From Kitasatospora albolonga (GTDB lineage: Bacteria > Actinomycetota > Actinomycetes > Streptomycetales > Streptomycetaceae): a stretch of DNA of 64,000 nucleotides. Position 1 is the stretch's first letter, and every line of letters starts with the position of its first letter. This document shows, one piece after another, positions 8,255 to 16,699 of this stretch. The stretch covers positions 4,892,001 to 4,956,000 of the forward strand of contig CP020563.1 in NCBI GenBank assembly GCA_002082585.1, given 5' to 3'. Both the position numbers and the translations under genes were made by a program. The notes beneath the pieces were generated by a model. That model searched no databases and was not told where the DNA came from. It worked only from the letters and a program-made list of their open reading frames with translations.

Positions 8255-9118
8255 TCATTCTGCCGCGCGCCGCAGGATACGGGCGGCCACCAGCTCCGGA
8301 TCGTCGGTCGGCAGGGCGTGGCCCGCACCGGGCACGACCTCCACCTCGGCGGTGGGCGCGAGGGCTCCCACCCGCTCCGCGACCTGGTGTGTGTCGTGCA
8401 GTGAACTCCGCTCCCCCAGCAGGAAGAGCGAGGGGACGCGTACCCGGCGCAACTCCTCGTCGGAGAAGACCCGAGCCGGTGGAAGAGCGCGCCGGAACCC
8501 GACGGAGGCACGTCCCAGCTCCATCAACTCGGTCTCCAGGATGGCGCTGTTGCCGATCCGGCGGGAAAGCCAGGGCCTCAGTGCGTGCGGCGCCATGCCC
8601 GCCAGACCACCGGCGATGAGCCAGGCGTAGAAGCGGCGGCCGGGGTCGGCGAATCCGGCGGGTTCGACCAGGGTGAGGGCGGCCGTGCGGCCCGGGTGGT
8701 GCATCTGATGGCCGAGCGCCAGCCAGCCGCCGTAGGAACAGCCGACGAGGTGGGCGGCGGTGGCCTCCAGTCCGGTGAGTACCTCCTCCAGCCAGTGGGC
8801 GCCGTCCTCGGCGCCGGTCAGGGGCGCGCTCTGGACGCTGGCGCCCGGCTCGCCGACCGTGTCGACGGCGATCACCGTATGGCGGCGGGCGATCGGCGCG
8901 ATGTACCGGTGCCACATCAGGGAGTTGCCGTTGGCGCCCGACAGCAGGACGACCGGGTCGGAGCTGGGCGGCCCGGCCCGGTGGACGCGGGTGGTGCCGA
9001 AGGAGGTCGGCAGGTCGAAGGTGTCCCCGGGGCCCGGCCAGAGCCGGTCGAGCAGGCGTCCGTAGACGGAGTGGAAACGCTCGCGGGTCTTGTCGTTCCT
9101 GAATTCGCCTATGCTCAT
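8255..9118 (-). CDS. Alpha/beta hydrolase
   Basis: 287 residues. The fold is indicated by VVLLSGANGNSLMWHRY (oxyanion region, about 56-72), the nucleophile elbow GCSYGG (Ser near 126), a late acid region (about 235) and the histidine in GAGHALP (about 265). It belongs to the esterase/peptidase-like hydrolases; the substrate is unknown. It is divergent from the TetR gene, with an 18-bp palindrome between them, so it is the probable target of that repressor. Confidence 0.9.
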   Translation of the reverse strand: MSIGEFRNDKTRERFHSVYGRLLDRLWPGPGDTFDLPTSFGTTRVHRAGPPSSDPVVLLSGANGNSLMWHRYIAPIARRHTVIAVDTVGEPGASVQSAPLTGAEDGAHWLEEVLTGLEATAAHLVGCSYGGWLALGHQMHHPGRTAALTLVEPAGFADPGRRFYAWLIAGGLAGMAPHALRPWLSRRIGNSAILETELMELGRASVGFRRALPPARVFSDEELRRVRVPSLFLLGERSSLHDTHQVAERVGALAPTAEVEVVPGAGHALPTDDPELVAARILRRAAE

Positions 9119-9137
9119 GGTACAGGCGTATCACAAC

Positions 9138-9155
9138 GTGGTACACGTGTACCAC
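9138..9155. promoter_or_regulatory. 18-bp perfect palindromic operator
   Basis: GTGGTACACGTGTACCAC is a perfect palindrome in the 54-base gap between the hydrolase start (9118) and the TetR gene (9173). Length, symmetry and place are those of a TetR-family operator controlling both genes. Confidence 0.85.
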
Positions 9156-9172
9156 TACTAGGAGGTCGGACC

Positions 9173-9847
9173 ATCGCCGCGCGTGTCGATCACGAGGAAC
9201 GCAGAAAGCAGATCGCGGAGGCTCTGCTGCGTATCGCCGCCGCCGAGGGGCTTCAGTCGGTGAGCATGCGGGCGGTCGCCGCCGAGGCGGGCGTCTCCCT
9301 CCGGCTGGTGCAGTACTACTTCACGACCAAGCAAGCCCTGGTACTGGACGCCCTCGCCCGGCTGGGCACCCAGCTCCAGGCCCGTATGGACCGTTGGGTC
9401 CGCGAGGCGGAGTCTCCGCCGCAACCGCGCTCCACGGTCACCGCCATTCTCTCCAGCATCCTGCCGACCGACGAGGAGAGCCGTCGGATCACCCGGATCT
9501 ACGCCGCCTACTACGTTCTCGTCCTCGGTGACAGCTCGCTGGAAGAGCACGCCACCCCCCAGCCCGCCCTGCTCGAAGGCTTCCTCGCCAAGCAACTCCG
9601 CCTGGCGCAGGAGGCCGGTACCGTCGGCCCCGAGAAGGACCCCGTCATGGTGGCGGCCGGACTGATGGCCATGGTCAACGGCCTCGGCTCCAGCGTGCTG
9701 GGCGGCCAGCGCACCGGCAAGGCGGCTCTGGACATCCTGCGCCACCACCTGGACGAGCTGTTCGGCCCGGCCGCCCCGCCATCCCGGCATCCGGCAGCTC
9801 ATGACGGCGTATCACCCGACGACGATCCACCACGTGAGATCGTTTGA
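9173..9847 (+). CDS. TetR-family regulator, apparent ATC start
   Basis: About 224 residues. The N-terminal HTH (RRKQIAEALLRIAAAEGL, then AVAAEAGVSLRLVQYYF) is a clear TetR_N domain; a ligand domain follows. No ATG, GTG or TTG lies in frame before the HTH: the frame from about 9119 reads codons such as GTA, CCA, CTA. AGGAGG at 9160-9165 sits seven bases before an ATC codon at 9173, which would give a product opening (M)AARVDHEE. I therefore place the start there as a rare ATC initiation. The next internal ATG would cut the HTH. Confidence 0.85.
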   Translation: MAARVDHEERRKQIAEALLRIAAAEGLQSVSMRAVAAEAGVSLRLVQYYFTTKQALVLDALARLGTQLQARMDRWVREAESPPQPRSTVTAILSSILPTDEESRRITRIYAAYYVLVLGDSSLEEHATPQPALLEGFLAKQLRLAQEAGTVGPEKDPVMVAAGLMAMVNGLGSSVLGGQRTGKAALDILRHHLDELFGPAAPPSRHPAAHDGVSPDDDPPREIV

Positions 9848-9869
9848 AGACACCGCACTCAGGGGCTTC

Positions 9870-10730
9870 ATGGGCAGGCAGGCCGAACGTCATCAAGGGG
9901 ATGCCGAGCGCGGCGGGAACGTCGGACGGCGCGGCGAGATCCCCTGGCCGGTGGCGCTCGTCCACGGTGTGGTGGCGGGCAGCTGTACGGCCTTCGGCGT
10001 GGCGCTCTCGTTGCTGTACGCCGACGGGGTGTCGGCCGGCCTGGTCCTCTTCTGGGTGCTGATCCTGGCGGCGGGGCCCGCGGCGGCGGTGCGGCGTTTC
10101 GGTATGCCGAGGGAGAAACGCCGGTTCGGGCGGGTCGTCGGCCAGGGGCTGGTGTCGGTGCTGTGGCAGGCGATGGCGGTTGCTCCGTTCACCTCGCTCT
10201 TCATCTTCTTCGCGCCGACGGACACGTTGTTCTGGCCGATTCTGCTGGTCTGGCTGTTCAGCGGCGGGTTCTGCGCCCTGTGGGCGAAAGCCGTCAGCCG
10301 GGAGCGGCCCTCGGCGGCCGTCGTCCGTCCCGGTGAGCCTCCGCTTGCCGCCGCCCGGTCGGCGGAGGAGGAGCGGGCCATCACGGAGTTCGGTGAGCTG
10401 CTCGCCCATCACCCCTTCGACGCGAGCCTGCCGGTCACGGAGTACGTGGAGCGGGCGGACTACTCGCTCGCGCTGACCGCGTACGAGCAGGCCAGGGCGG
10501 CCCGTCCGGGCGAGGTGCTGGGCATTCTCGCCGAGGGACGGACCGCGCTGGCCAGGCTGGATGCCCGGATGGGGCTGGACACCGTGCAGTCGAGGACCGG
10601 GTGCTTCTTCGACCACCGCCACGGCCCGGCCGTGGCCAGCGTGGAGTGGGCACCCGCCGGAGGGACCCGGCGGCGCATCGAGGTGTGCCGCGCGGATGCC
10701 GTACGGCTGGCCGATGAGCTGGGCCGATGA
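9870..10730 (+). CDS. Membrane protein of unknown function
   Basis: 286 residues from the ATG at 9870, which has AGGGG five bases upstream; a longer frame opens at 9801 inside the TetR gene. Four or so hydrophobic segments lie at about 30-165 (ALVHGVVAGSCTAFGVALSL, VLFWVLILAAGPAAAV, FTSLFIFFA, LLVWLFSGGFCALW), followed by a cytoplasmic-looking domain of about 120 residues. I do not recognise the family. Weak overlap or closeness to the TetR gene suggests co-transcription. Confidence 0.6.
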   Translation: MGRQAERHQGDAERGGNVGRRGEIPWPVALVHGVVAGSCTAFGVALSLLYADGVSAGLVLFWVLILAAGPAAAVRRFGMPREKRRFGRVVGQGLVSVLWQAMAVAPFTSLFIFFAPTDTLFWPILLVWLFSGGFCALWAKAVSRERPSAAVVRPGEPPLAAARSAEEERAITEFGELLAHHPFDASLPVTEYVERADYSLALTAYEQARAARPGEVLGILAEGRTALARLDARMGLDTVQSRTGCFFDHRHGPAVASVEWAPAGGTRRRIEVCRADAVRLADELGR

Positions 10731-10818
10731 GCGGGGGCGGGGGGACGGCGCCGGGCTGGGCTGATGAGCGGGGCGGCGGGGACGGCGCCGGGCGGGGCCG
10801 ATGAGCGGGGGCGGCTCG
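10722..10818. repeat. Imperfect 37-38 bp tandem repeat
   Basis: About two and a half copies of a GC-rich unit beginning GCCGATGAGCGGGG and containing GACGGCGCCGGG run across the end of the membrane protein gene and the gap to the convergent secreted protein gene. Confidence 0.7.
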
Positions 10819-10848
10819 GCCTCCACCCGCCCGTCGGGACCGGCGGTG

Positions 10849-11616
10849 TTACTTCACCACGACCTTGTCCCCGGACGACTTCGACGGCCCGGTGGTGGTG
10901 TTGCCGTGGTACACCCAGCGCCACGTGCCCGTCTTGGACGCCTTGACGGTCGTCTTGAGGCCACCCGAGCTGTTCGCGTACACCTTCTTCACCGTGGTGT
11001 AGGAGGTGGACCCGGCGGGCTTGAACTGAAGGCTCACGTGGCGGCCTCCGTAAGAGGCGTACTTCCTGGTCTCCCAGTTGGCCCGCGTGACCTTTCCGGT
11101 CACGGTGATGGTCTTGCCCTTGACCGCCGGTTCGGGCGAGGCGTTGACGGTGAGGCGGGAGTTCCGCTTGACGTGGACCGTCAGGTTCTTGGTGTCGACG
11201 TCCCGGCCGCCGCCCTTGAAGTACACCTCGGCCGCGACCTTCCAGGCCCCGGCCTCGCTGTTGCGCATGGGCCACTCGCTCGGGTTGAAGTACATCGTCT
11301 CGTTGATGTCGCAGACGCCCGGGCCCCCGTCGGGGCAGTCGTTCCAGTCGATGGAGTGCCACAGCCGGTCATCCGTACCGTTGCGGTAGAGGAACACCAC
11401 CCCCGGAACCTTCCACTTGCGCGTGGTCGTCATCCGGAAGGAGGCGGGTACCTTGACCCCCTTCGACGTCCCGATCACGATCGGCTTGCCGCCGTTCACC
11501 TGGACGCGGCTGAACGAGGCCCCGCCCTCGGCCGCTCCGGCCGGTACCGCGGCCACGGCCGTGAACACCGCCGCCGCGCCACCGGCCACGACGGCTCTCC
11601 AGATCTGCTTCCCCAC
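10849..11616 (-). CDS. Secreted protein, Streptomyces-type
   Basis: 255 residues from a GTG at 11616, which has GGGGA upstream. A signal peptide is clear: basic N-terminus, hydrophobic AVVAGGAAAVFTAVAAV, then cleavage after an Ala-x-Ala (PAGAA, about residue 30). The mature protein opens with a VNGGKPIVIG strand typical of small Streptomyces exported proteins sometimes annotated as calcium-binding, then two Ig-like beta regions. Two cysteines (NDCPDGGPGVCD) could form a disulfide. The frame extends upstream to 11700, but that part lacks signal features. Confidence 0.75.
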   Translation of the reverse strand: MGKQIWRAVVAGGAAAVFTAVAAVPAGAAEGGASFSRVQVNGGKPIVIGTSKGVKVPASFRMTTTRKWKVPGVVFLYRNGTDDRLWHSIDWNDCPDGGPGVCDINETMYFNPSEWPMRNSEAGAWKVAAEVYFKGGGRDVDTKNLTVHVKRNSRLTVNASPEPAVKGKTITVTGKVTRANWETRKYASYGGRHVSLQFKPAGSTSYTTVKKVYANSSGGLKTTVKASKTGTWRWVYHGNTTTGPSKSSGDKVVVK

Positions 11617-11767
11617 GTGATCCCCGTTTCTTCGTACGGAAAGGCACCGGAGGCTCAACTCTTCGGCCCCCGGCGTCTCATAGACCGTCGGCATCCGCAC
11701 GGAGTTGTACGTTCCTGCGTCACGATGGGGTATCGGGCCTTTTCGAGCTTCCGGCTTCCGGCAGCCC

Positions 11768-12223
11768 CTAGCTCACGCAGAACTCGTTGCCCTCGGGATC
11801 TGTGAGGACGAGCCAGCTGCCGCCCGGTTCGTCGACCGCGTGCAGGATGCGCGCGCCCAGGGCCACCAGCCGTTCCGCTTGCGTGTCGCGTTCGCCGGGG
11901 GCGGTGTGCACGTCGATGTGGAGGCGGTTCTTCACCGTCTTCGGTTCCGGGACCCGCTGGAACAGCAGCCGCCGCCCCAGCCCCGTACCGCTTCTCTCGT
12001 CGTACGGGTCCTCCGGGTGCCGCGCTGCCGCGAGGTCACGCCAGGCACGGCGGCCGTGGGCGTGGGTGGTGGCGGCCTCCGGTACGGCTCCGGCGGCGAG
12101 CAACTGCTCTACCAGGGCGCTGTTGTCCTCGACCAGGTAGCCCAGGGCCTCGGCCCAGAATCCGGCCTGGGCGTGCGGGTCGGCGCTGTCGATCACGAGC
12201 TTCCAGGACAGGGTGTGTGTCAT
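11768..12223 (-). CDS. VOC (glyoxalase-fold) protein
   Basis: 151 residues. It opens with the VOC pattern LVIDSADPHAQAGFWAEALGY and ends with WLVLTDPEGNEFCV, both typical of the glyoxalase/bleomycin-resistance fold; the middle holds NRLHIDVHTA. Substrate unknown. It is divergent from the CGNR regulator gene with only 22 bases between starts, suggesting joint regulation. Confidence 0.9.
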   Translation of the reverse strand: MTHTLSWKLVIDSADPHAQAGFWAEALGYLVEDNSALVEQLLAAGAVPEAATTHAHGRRAWRDLAAARHPEDPYDERSGTGLGRRLLFQRVPEPKTVKNRLHIDVHTAPGERDTQAERLVALGARILHAVDEPGGSWLVLTDPEGNEFCVS

Positions 12224-12233
12224 GGAAACCGTT

Positions 12234-12239
12234 TATAGT
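12234..12239 (+). promoter_or_regulatory. -10 element for a leaderless CGNR transcript
   Basis: TATAGT lies six bases before the ATG at 12246, which places the start of transcription at or next to the start codon. No Shine-Dalgarno is present. Leaderless mRNAs are common in Streptomyces. An AACC/GGTT inverted repeat (about 12227-12243) surrounds the element. Confidence 0.55.
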
Positions 12240-12245
12240 GGTTAC

Positions 12246-12911
12246 ATGAGCGGAAGGGCAACGGACACGCCGGACACGTTGAGTACGGGGAGCGCTGGGG
12301 CTCCGGGTGCGCAGGGGATGGTTCTGCGGCATCCGGACGGCAGCTCGTTCCGGTTCGATCCGGGCGCCCTGTGCCTGGAGCTCCTGCCGACCGGGGGGCC
12401 GGGCCCGCTCGCGTACTTCGAGGTGCTGCACGGGCCCGAGGATCTGGTGCGCTGGGCGGGGGAGAGCCGGCTGCCCGGCGGGCTCGGCCTCGCCGTGCGC
12501 CCGGCCGAGGTGGCGGCCGCCCGGGCGCTGCGGGACGCGCTGTGGCGGGTGGCGGAGGCGCGGGTGGCGGGGCTGCCGCTGGGGGCGGACGACCTCGCCG
12601 TGGTGAACGGTGCGGCGGCGCACCCGCCCCTGACCGCCCGGCTGACCGCCGAGGGGGTGCGGGAGTGGGCGCCGGGGGCGACCGGGACCGGGCTGCTCTC
12701 CACGGTGGCCCGTGACGCGGTCGAGCTGTTCACCGGGGCTTATGCCCACCGGGTCCGTACGTGCGGCGCGGACGACTGCCGCCTGCTGTTCGTCGACACC
12801 TCCCGGCCGGGCAGGCGGCGCTGGTGCTCGATGGAACGGTGCGGAAACCGCCACAAGGTCCGGGCGCACCGCGCCCGGTCGACGACGACCACCACCACCA
12901 CTGCTGGCTGA
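12246..12911 (+). CDS. CGNR zinc-finger transcriptional regulator
   Basis: 221 residues from the ATG at 12246. The N-terminal two thirds match the ABATE-type stress-response region; the C-terminus carries the CGNR finger: C-x4-C in RTCGADDCRLLFVDTS, then RRWCSMERCGNRHKVRAHR. It ends with a Thr run. CGNR proteins are putative DNA-binding regulators. It is divergent from the VOC gene and followed 15 bases on by an SRPBCC gene, which may be its co-transcribed partner. Confidence 0.9.
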   Translation: MSGRATDTPDTLSTGSAGAPGAQGMVLRHPDGSSFRFDPGALCLELLPTGGPGPLAYFEVLHGPEDLVRWAGESRLPGGLGLAVRPAEVAAARALRDALWRVAEARVAGLPLGADDLAVVNGAAAHPPLTARLTAEGVREWAPGATGTGLLSTVARDAVELFTGAYAHRVRTCGADDCRLLFVDTSRPGRRRWCSMERCGNRHKVRAHRARSTTTTTTTAG

Positions 12912-12926
12912 AGGGTGTTGTGCGCC

Positions 12927-13316
12927 ATGCCTACCGGACTCACTCAGGACGCGGGCTGGGAGATCGGTGTCTCCCGGACGATCCAGCAACCGCCGCAGGC
13001 CGTATGGGAGTTCATCACCGGACCGGAGGGCGTTTCTCTCTGGCTCGGCGCCGAGGGGCCGCTCCCGACGGAGAAGGGCGCTCCGTACCGTACGGCCGAC
13101 GGGACCGAGGGCGAGATCCGCAGCTACCGCCCCGGCGACCGCGTCCGCCTCACCCACGGCACCTCCACGGTCCAGGTCACCGTGACCCCCGGCAGCTCCG
13201 ACGACCGGGCCGTGCTCCGCTTCCACCAGGAGCGGCTGGCGAGCGCGGAGGAGCGCGAGGAACGGCGTACGCACTGGAAGGCTGTGATGGACCGGGTGGT
13301 GGCAGAGCTGACCTGA
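12927..13316 (+). CDS. SRPBCC/AHSA1 domain protein
   Basis: 129 residues. The pattern VSRTIQQPPQAVWEFITGPEGVSLWLG near the N-terminus and a C-terminal helix (HWKAVMDRVVAEL) fit the SRPBCC/AHSA1 (START-like, activator of Hsp90 homologue) fold, which binds hydrophobic ligands. GAAGGG precedes the ATG at 12927. Follows the CGNR gene closely. Confidence 0.85.
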   Translation: MPTGLTQDAGWEIGVSRTIQQPPQAVWEFITGPEGVSLWLGAEGPLPTEKGAPYRTADGTEGEIRSYRPGDRVRLTHGTSTVQVTVTPGSSDDRAVLRFHQERLASAEEREERRTHWKAVMDRVVAELT

Positions 13317-13325
13317 GCCGGGGCT

Positions 13326-13462
13326 CCGTGGCCGTACGGGCGGGGCATTTCATCCTCGTACGGGCTGGGCTTTCGGACCTCGTACGAGCGAGGCTTTCAT
13401 CCTCGTACGGGCTGGGCTTCGCACCCGTACGGGCGGGCTTTCGGACCTCGTACGGGCCGGGC
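13326..13462. repeat. Tandem TCGTACGGGC-type repeats
   Basis: Six or so degenerate copies of a 20-25 bp unit around CCTCGTACGGGC-x-GGGCTTTC fill the gap between the SRPBCC gene and the convergent HEAT-like gene. The repeats contain CGTACG palindromes and may act as a bidirectional terminator or a repeat element. Confidence 0.75.
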
Positions 13463-13463
13463 T

Positions 13464-13904
13464 CTACGTTGTGCGCGGTGGGCAGGCCCCGCAGGTGTGT
13501 CCGTCCGTCGCGGCCAGCAGGCGCGCGGCCGTGTCCCGTACGGCCTGCGGCGCGGAGGCGTCGGCGGCCAGCCGTGCGGCCGTGGGGCGGCCCGCCGCCA
13601 CCGCCTCGTGCGCTGCGCGGGTCCACTCGGGGTGCTGGGCGTGCCCGGCGGCGAGGATCGTGGCGAGCAGTTCCAGGACGCCCGCCCGGTCCCGTACCGT
13701 CTCCGTCGCCGCCAGCTCCCACAGGAACGGCACGGCGGCCACGGTCGAGTCGAACACCGCCGGGGCGCCTATCCACTGGCCCAGGTCGCTCAGCGCGTCC
13801 TCGGCGGTCGGGCCGTCACCCCAGGCGATCCGCGACAGGGTGCCGGGAACCTGGGACGCGGAGCCATACGCATGCCGCAGCTCGTGCCACCGCACGTTCC
13901 TCAT
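13464..13904 (-). CDS. HEAT-repeat-like hypothetical protein
   Basis: 146 residues from the ATG at 13904, which starts the conserved-looking VRWHELRHAYGSA; ATG 13925 and TTG 13937 are alternatives. The body is Ala-rich helix pairs (FLWELAATETVRDRAGVLELLATILAAG and similar), resembling Streptomyces proteins annotated as HEAT-repeat or hypothetical. No catalytic motif is seen. Confidence 0.65.
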   Translation of the reverse strand: MRNVRWHELRHAYGSASQVPGTLSRIAWGDGPTAEDALSDLGQWIGAPAVFDSTVAAVPFLWELAATETVRDRAGVLELLATILAAGHAQHPEWTRAAHEAVAAGRPTAARLAADASAPQAVRDTAARLLAATDGHTCGACPPRTT

Positions 13905-13943
13905 CTCGCCCAGGACAGTCCCCATCCGGGCACTCAATCAGCC

Positions 13944-14930
13944 TTATCGGACCGCGTCCACACCATGGCGGCCCTGATCCGGGGTGACGGGCGCGGGGGC
14001 CGCCGTGGCGGTCGCCAGCAGTTCCGCCGCCAGGGCCCGGTTGCGGCGGGCGTTGCGCAGGGCGTCCCAGGTCAGGAGGGACAGGGCCAGCCACACCAGC
14101 GCGAACCCGGCCCACCGCTCGGGCGGCATCGCCTCGCGGAAGTAGAGGATGCCGAGGGCGAACTGGAAGACCGGCGCCAGGTACTGGAGCAGCCCCAGCG
14201 TCGAGAGCGGTACCCGGATCGCCGCCGCCCCGAAGCAGATCAGCGGGACCGCCGTGACGATGCCCGTCGCGGCGAGCAGCGCCCCGTGGCCCAGGCCCGC
14301 GGGCCCGGCGGTGAACGTGGACGCGCCGGTGGCCGCCAGCCAGAGCAGGAAGCCGAGCGCGGGCAGGAAGAGGACGGCGGTCTCGGCGGCCAGCGACTCC
14401 AGGCCGCCCATGTTGACCTTCTTCTTCACCAGGCCGTACGTGGCGAAGGAGAACGCCAGGACCAGGGAGATCCACGGCGGACGCCCGTAACCGATCGCGA
14501 GGACGAGTACGGCGGCCAGGCCGATGGCGACCGCGATCCACTGGACCGGGCGGAGCCGCTCGCCGAGCAGGAGGACGCCCATGGCGATGGTGACCAGCGG
14601 GTTGATGAAGTAGCCGAGCGATGCCTCGACGACGTGGCTGTTGTTGACGGCCCAGATGTAGAGGCCCCAGTTGACGCCGATGGTCACCGCCGCCAACGCT
14701 ATGAGGCCCAGCTTGCGCGGATCGCGGACCAGCTCGCCGATCCAGGCCCAGCGCCGGATCACGAGCAGGGCCACCCCGACGACGGCCAGGGACCAGACCA
14801 TCCGGTGGGCGAGGATCTCGACCGCCCCGGACGGCTGGAGCAGCGGCCAGAAGAGGGGCACGAGGCCCCACATCCCGTACGCACCGACTCCGTACAGCAG
14901 GCCGGCCCGCTGTTCGTTCTTCCCCTTCAC
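13944..14930 (-). CDS. rarD: RarD-type EamA permease
   Basis: 328 residues from the GTG at 14930, which has GGGAGG five bases upstream and opens KGKNEQRAGLLYGVGAYGMWG as RarD proteins do; a longer frame begins at 15005. About ten membrane segments form two EamA repeats. The GWNW-type region INWGLYIWAVNNSHVVEASLGYFINPL is the family hallmark. RarD is a predicted metabolite/drug exporter in the inner membrane; substrate not established. Confidence 0.92.
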   Translation of the reverse strand: MKGKNEQRAGLLYGVGAYGMWGLVPLFWPLLQPSGAVEILAHRMVWSLAVVGVALLVIRRWAWIGELVRDPRKLGLIALAAVTIGVNWGLYIWAVNNSHVVEASLGYFINPLVTIAMGVLLLGERLRPVQWIAVAIGLAAVLVLAIGYGRPPWISLVLAFSFATYGLVKKKVNMGGLESLAAETAVLFLPALGFLLWLAATGASTFTAGPAGLGHGALLAATGIVTAVPLICFGAAAIRVPLSTLGLLQYLAPVFQFALGILYFREAMPPERWAGFALVWLALSLLTWDALRNARRNRALAAELLATATAAPAPVTPDQGRHGVDAVR

Positions 14931-15091
14931 GGGCCCCTCCCGGACTGCCTGCGCCGACGCGTCTGCCGACGGGACGACGGTAACGCCGGAAGGGCCTCCT
15001 GTCATAGCCGTATTCGGTAAACACTCATGACACTCGGGGAGGGGGGTGGGCGCTCGCTGGGCAGCCCAGGTGCCGTTTTGAGGGCGGCGGC

Positions 15092-15955
15092 TCAGGCGTC
15101 GGTCTTGAGGGCGGCGCGTACCGAGGTGGCCAGTGGCGTGGTCGGGCGGCCGATCAGCCGGGCCAGGTCGCCGCTCGTCCCCGCGAGCAGGCCGCGCGCG
15201 ACGGCCTCGTCCACGTCGGTGAGGATCGCGGCGAACCCTTCGGGGAGGCCCGCGCCGACCAGGATCTCCTGGTGCACGGCGGCCGGGACGTTCTTGTACG
15301 CGATCTCCTTGCCGGTCGCCTCGGACAGCAGGGCCGCGAACTCGGCGAACGACCAGGCGGTGTCGCCGCTCAGCTCGTAGACCTTGCCGAGGTGGCCCTC
15401 GCCGGTCACCACGGCCGCGGCGGCGGCCGCGTAGTCGGCCCGGGCGGCGGAGGCGATCCTGCCCTCGCCCGCGTTGGCGACGACCGCGCCGTGCTCCAGG
15501 GCGGCGGCGAGGTGGGCGGTGTGGTTCTCCGTGTACCAGCCGTTGCGGAGGAACGTGTACGGCAGCCCGGCGTCGAGGATCAGCTGCTCGGTGGCCTTGT
15601 GCTCGTCGGCCAGCAGGAAGTCCGCGTCCGGCCCGCCCAGGATGCCCGTGTACGCGAGCTGCGCCACGCCCGCCGCCCTGGCCGCGTCGATGATCGCGGT
15701 GTGCTGGGCGACCCGCTTGCCCACCTCGCTGCCGGAGATCAGCAGCACCCGGTCGCCGGGCCGGAACGCTCCGGCGAGCGTCTCGGGGTGGTCGTAGTCG
15801 GCGATACGGAGCTCGACGCCCCGGGCGGCGAGCGCGGCGGCCTTCTCCTTGTTCCGGACGACCGCGGCGATCTCTCCGGCCGGGACCGTGGCCAGCAGTT
15901 CATCGATGACGAGGCGGCCGAGTTCTCCGGTTGCTCCGGTGACGACGATGCTCAT
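15092..15955 (-). CDS. QorB/NmrA-like NAD(P)H reductase
   Basis: 287 residues. N-terminal nucleotide-binding motif VTGATGELGRLVI with NADP-type basic residue in VRNKEK; AYTGILGGPDADF and FLRNGWYTEN are hallmarks of the SDR family that includes QorB (quinone oxidoreductase 2). Likely reduces quinones or electrophiles in the cytosol. It is divergent from an HxlR regulator with a matching operator-like sequence, the same arrangement as ytfG/ytfH. Confidence 0.9.
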   Translation of the reverse strand: MSIVVTGATGELGRLVIDELLATVPAGEIAAVVRNKEKAAALAARGVELRIADYDHPETLAGAFRPGDRVLLISGSEVGKRVAQHTAIIDAARAAGVAQLAYTGILGGPDADFLLADEHKATEQLILDAGLPYTFLRNGWYTENHTAHLAAALEHGAVVANAGEGRIASAARADYAAAAAAVVTGEGHLGKVYELSGDTAWSFAEFAALLSEATGKEIAYKNVPAAVHQEILVGAGLPEGFAAILTDVDEAVARGLLAGTSGDLARLIGRPTTPLATSVRAALKTDA

Positions 15956-16026
15956 GGGGGCTCTGCTCCTGTTTCGGGGGGTGGGGCTTTCCCGGTCGAG
16001 CGTACGGCGAGCACTAACTGAGAGAA

Positions 16027-16051
16027 AGTACCCACTTTGAAGTAAGGTACT
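16027..16051. promoter_or_regulatory. HxlR operator-like inverted repeat
   Basis: AGTACC at 16027-16032 and GGTACT at 16046-16051 flank a 13-base centre containing ACTT and AAGT. This matches the style of HxlR/YodB-class operators and lies immediately before the HxlR start and opposite the reductase gene. Confidence 0.65.
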
Positions 16052-16054
16052 GGC

Positions 16055-16528
16055 ATGGGAGTTAGTGATCAGAGGACAGGGAGCGCCGGAAGTACGGGGA
16101 GTACGGGGATTCCAGGGAACACGGGGAGTGCGGGATCGGCCCCGGTCGGCCTGCGAGGTCTGCCGACCCCCGTCCAGGACGTCAACCAGCCGATGTGCCC
16201 GTCCCGTCTGGTGCTGGAGCATGTGACGAGCCGCTGGGGCGTCCTGGTCCTGGCGGCCCTGCTGGAGCGCTCGTACCGCTTCAGCGAGCTGCGCCGCACG
16301 ATCGGCGGGGTCAGCGAGAAGATGCTGGCCCAGACCCTTCAGACGCTGGAGCGTGACGGCTTCGTCCACCGGGACGCGAAGCCGGTGATCCCGCCCCGGG
16401 TGGACTACTCGCTGACCCCGCTCGGCACCGAGGCCGCCGAACAGGTGTGGGCGCTCGCCCGCTGGACCGAACGCCGGGTGGACGCGGTGCAGGCGGCACG
16501 CGAGGCGTACGACGAGGCCAGGGCCTGA
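16055..16528 (+). CDS. HxlR-family regulator
   Basis: 157 residues. A Gly/Ser-rich N-terminal extension (residues 1-32) precedes the HxlR domain: MCPSRLVLEHVTSRWGVLVLAALLE, then SELRRTIGGVSEKMLAQTLQ and a wing ending VPPRVDYSLTPLG (here IPPRVDYSLTPLG). The cysteine in MCPS is the conserved N-terminal Cys used for thiol/electrophile sensing in many members. Probable repressor of the divergent reductase. Confidence 0.92.
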   Translation: MGVSDQRTGSAGSTGSTGIPGNTGSAGSAPVGLRGLPTPVQDVNQPMCPSRLVLEHVTSRWGVLVLAALLERSYRFSELRRTIGGVSEKMLAQTLQTLERDGFVHRDAKPVIPPRVDYSLTPLGTEAAEQVWALARWTERRVDAVQAAREAYDEARA

Positions 16529-16699
16529 TCCTCCTCGGTGGTCGGGGGGACCGGGCCCGGGCCCTGTCTTGTGTCCGGGGCCTTCTCTCGGCTCCGCAGC
16601 GGCGGCCGGTGCTGTAGCCGCAGGGACAGCCCCGACCGCCGCTCCCGATCGCTGCTCCCGGCCGCCGCCCCGGCCGCCGCCTCAGCCGTCGTCTCGGCT

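Noticed and set aside
13497..15020. A 507-residue plus-strand frame across rarD and its neighbour
   Set aside because: Arg/Gln/Gly-rich shadow of two good minus-strand genes.
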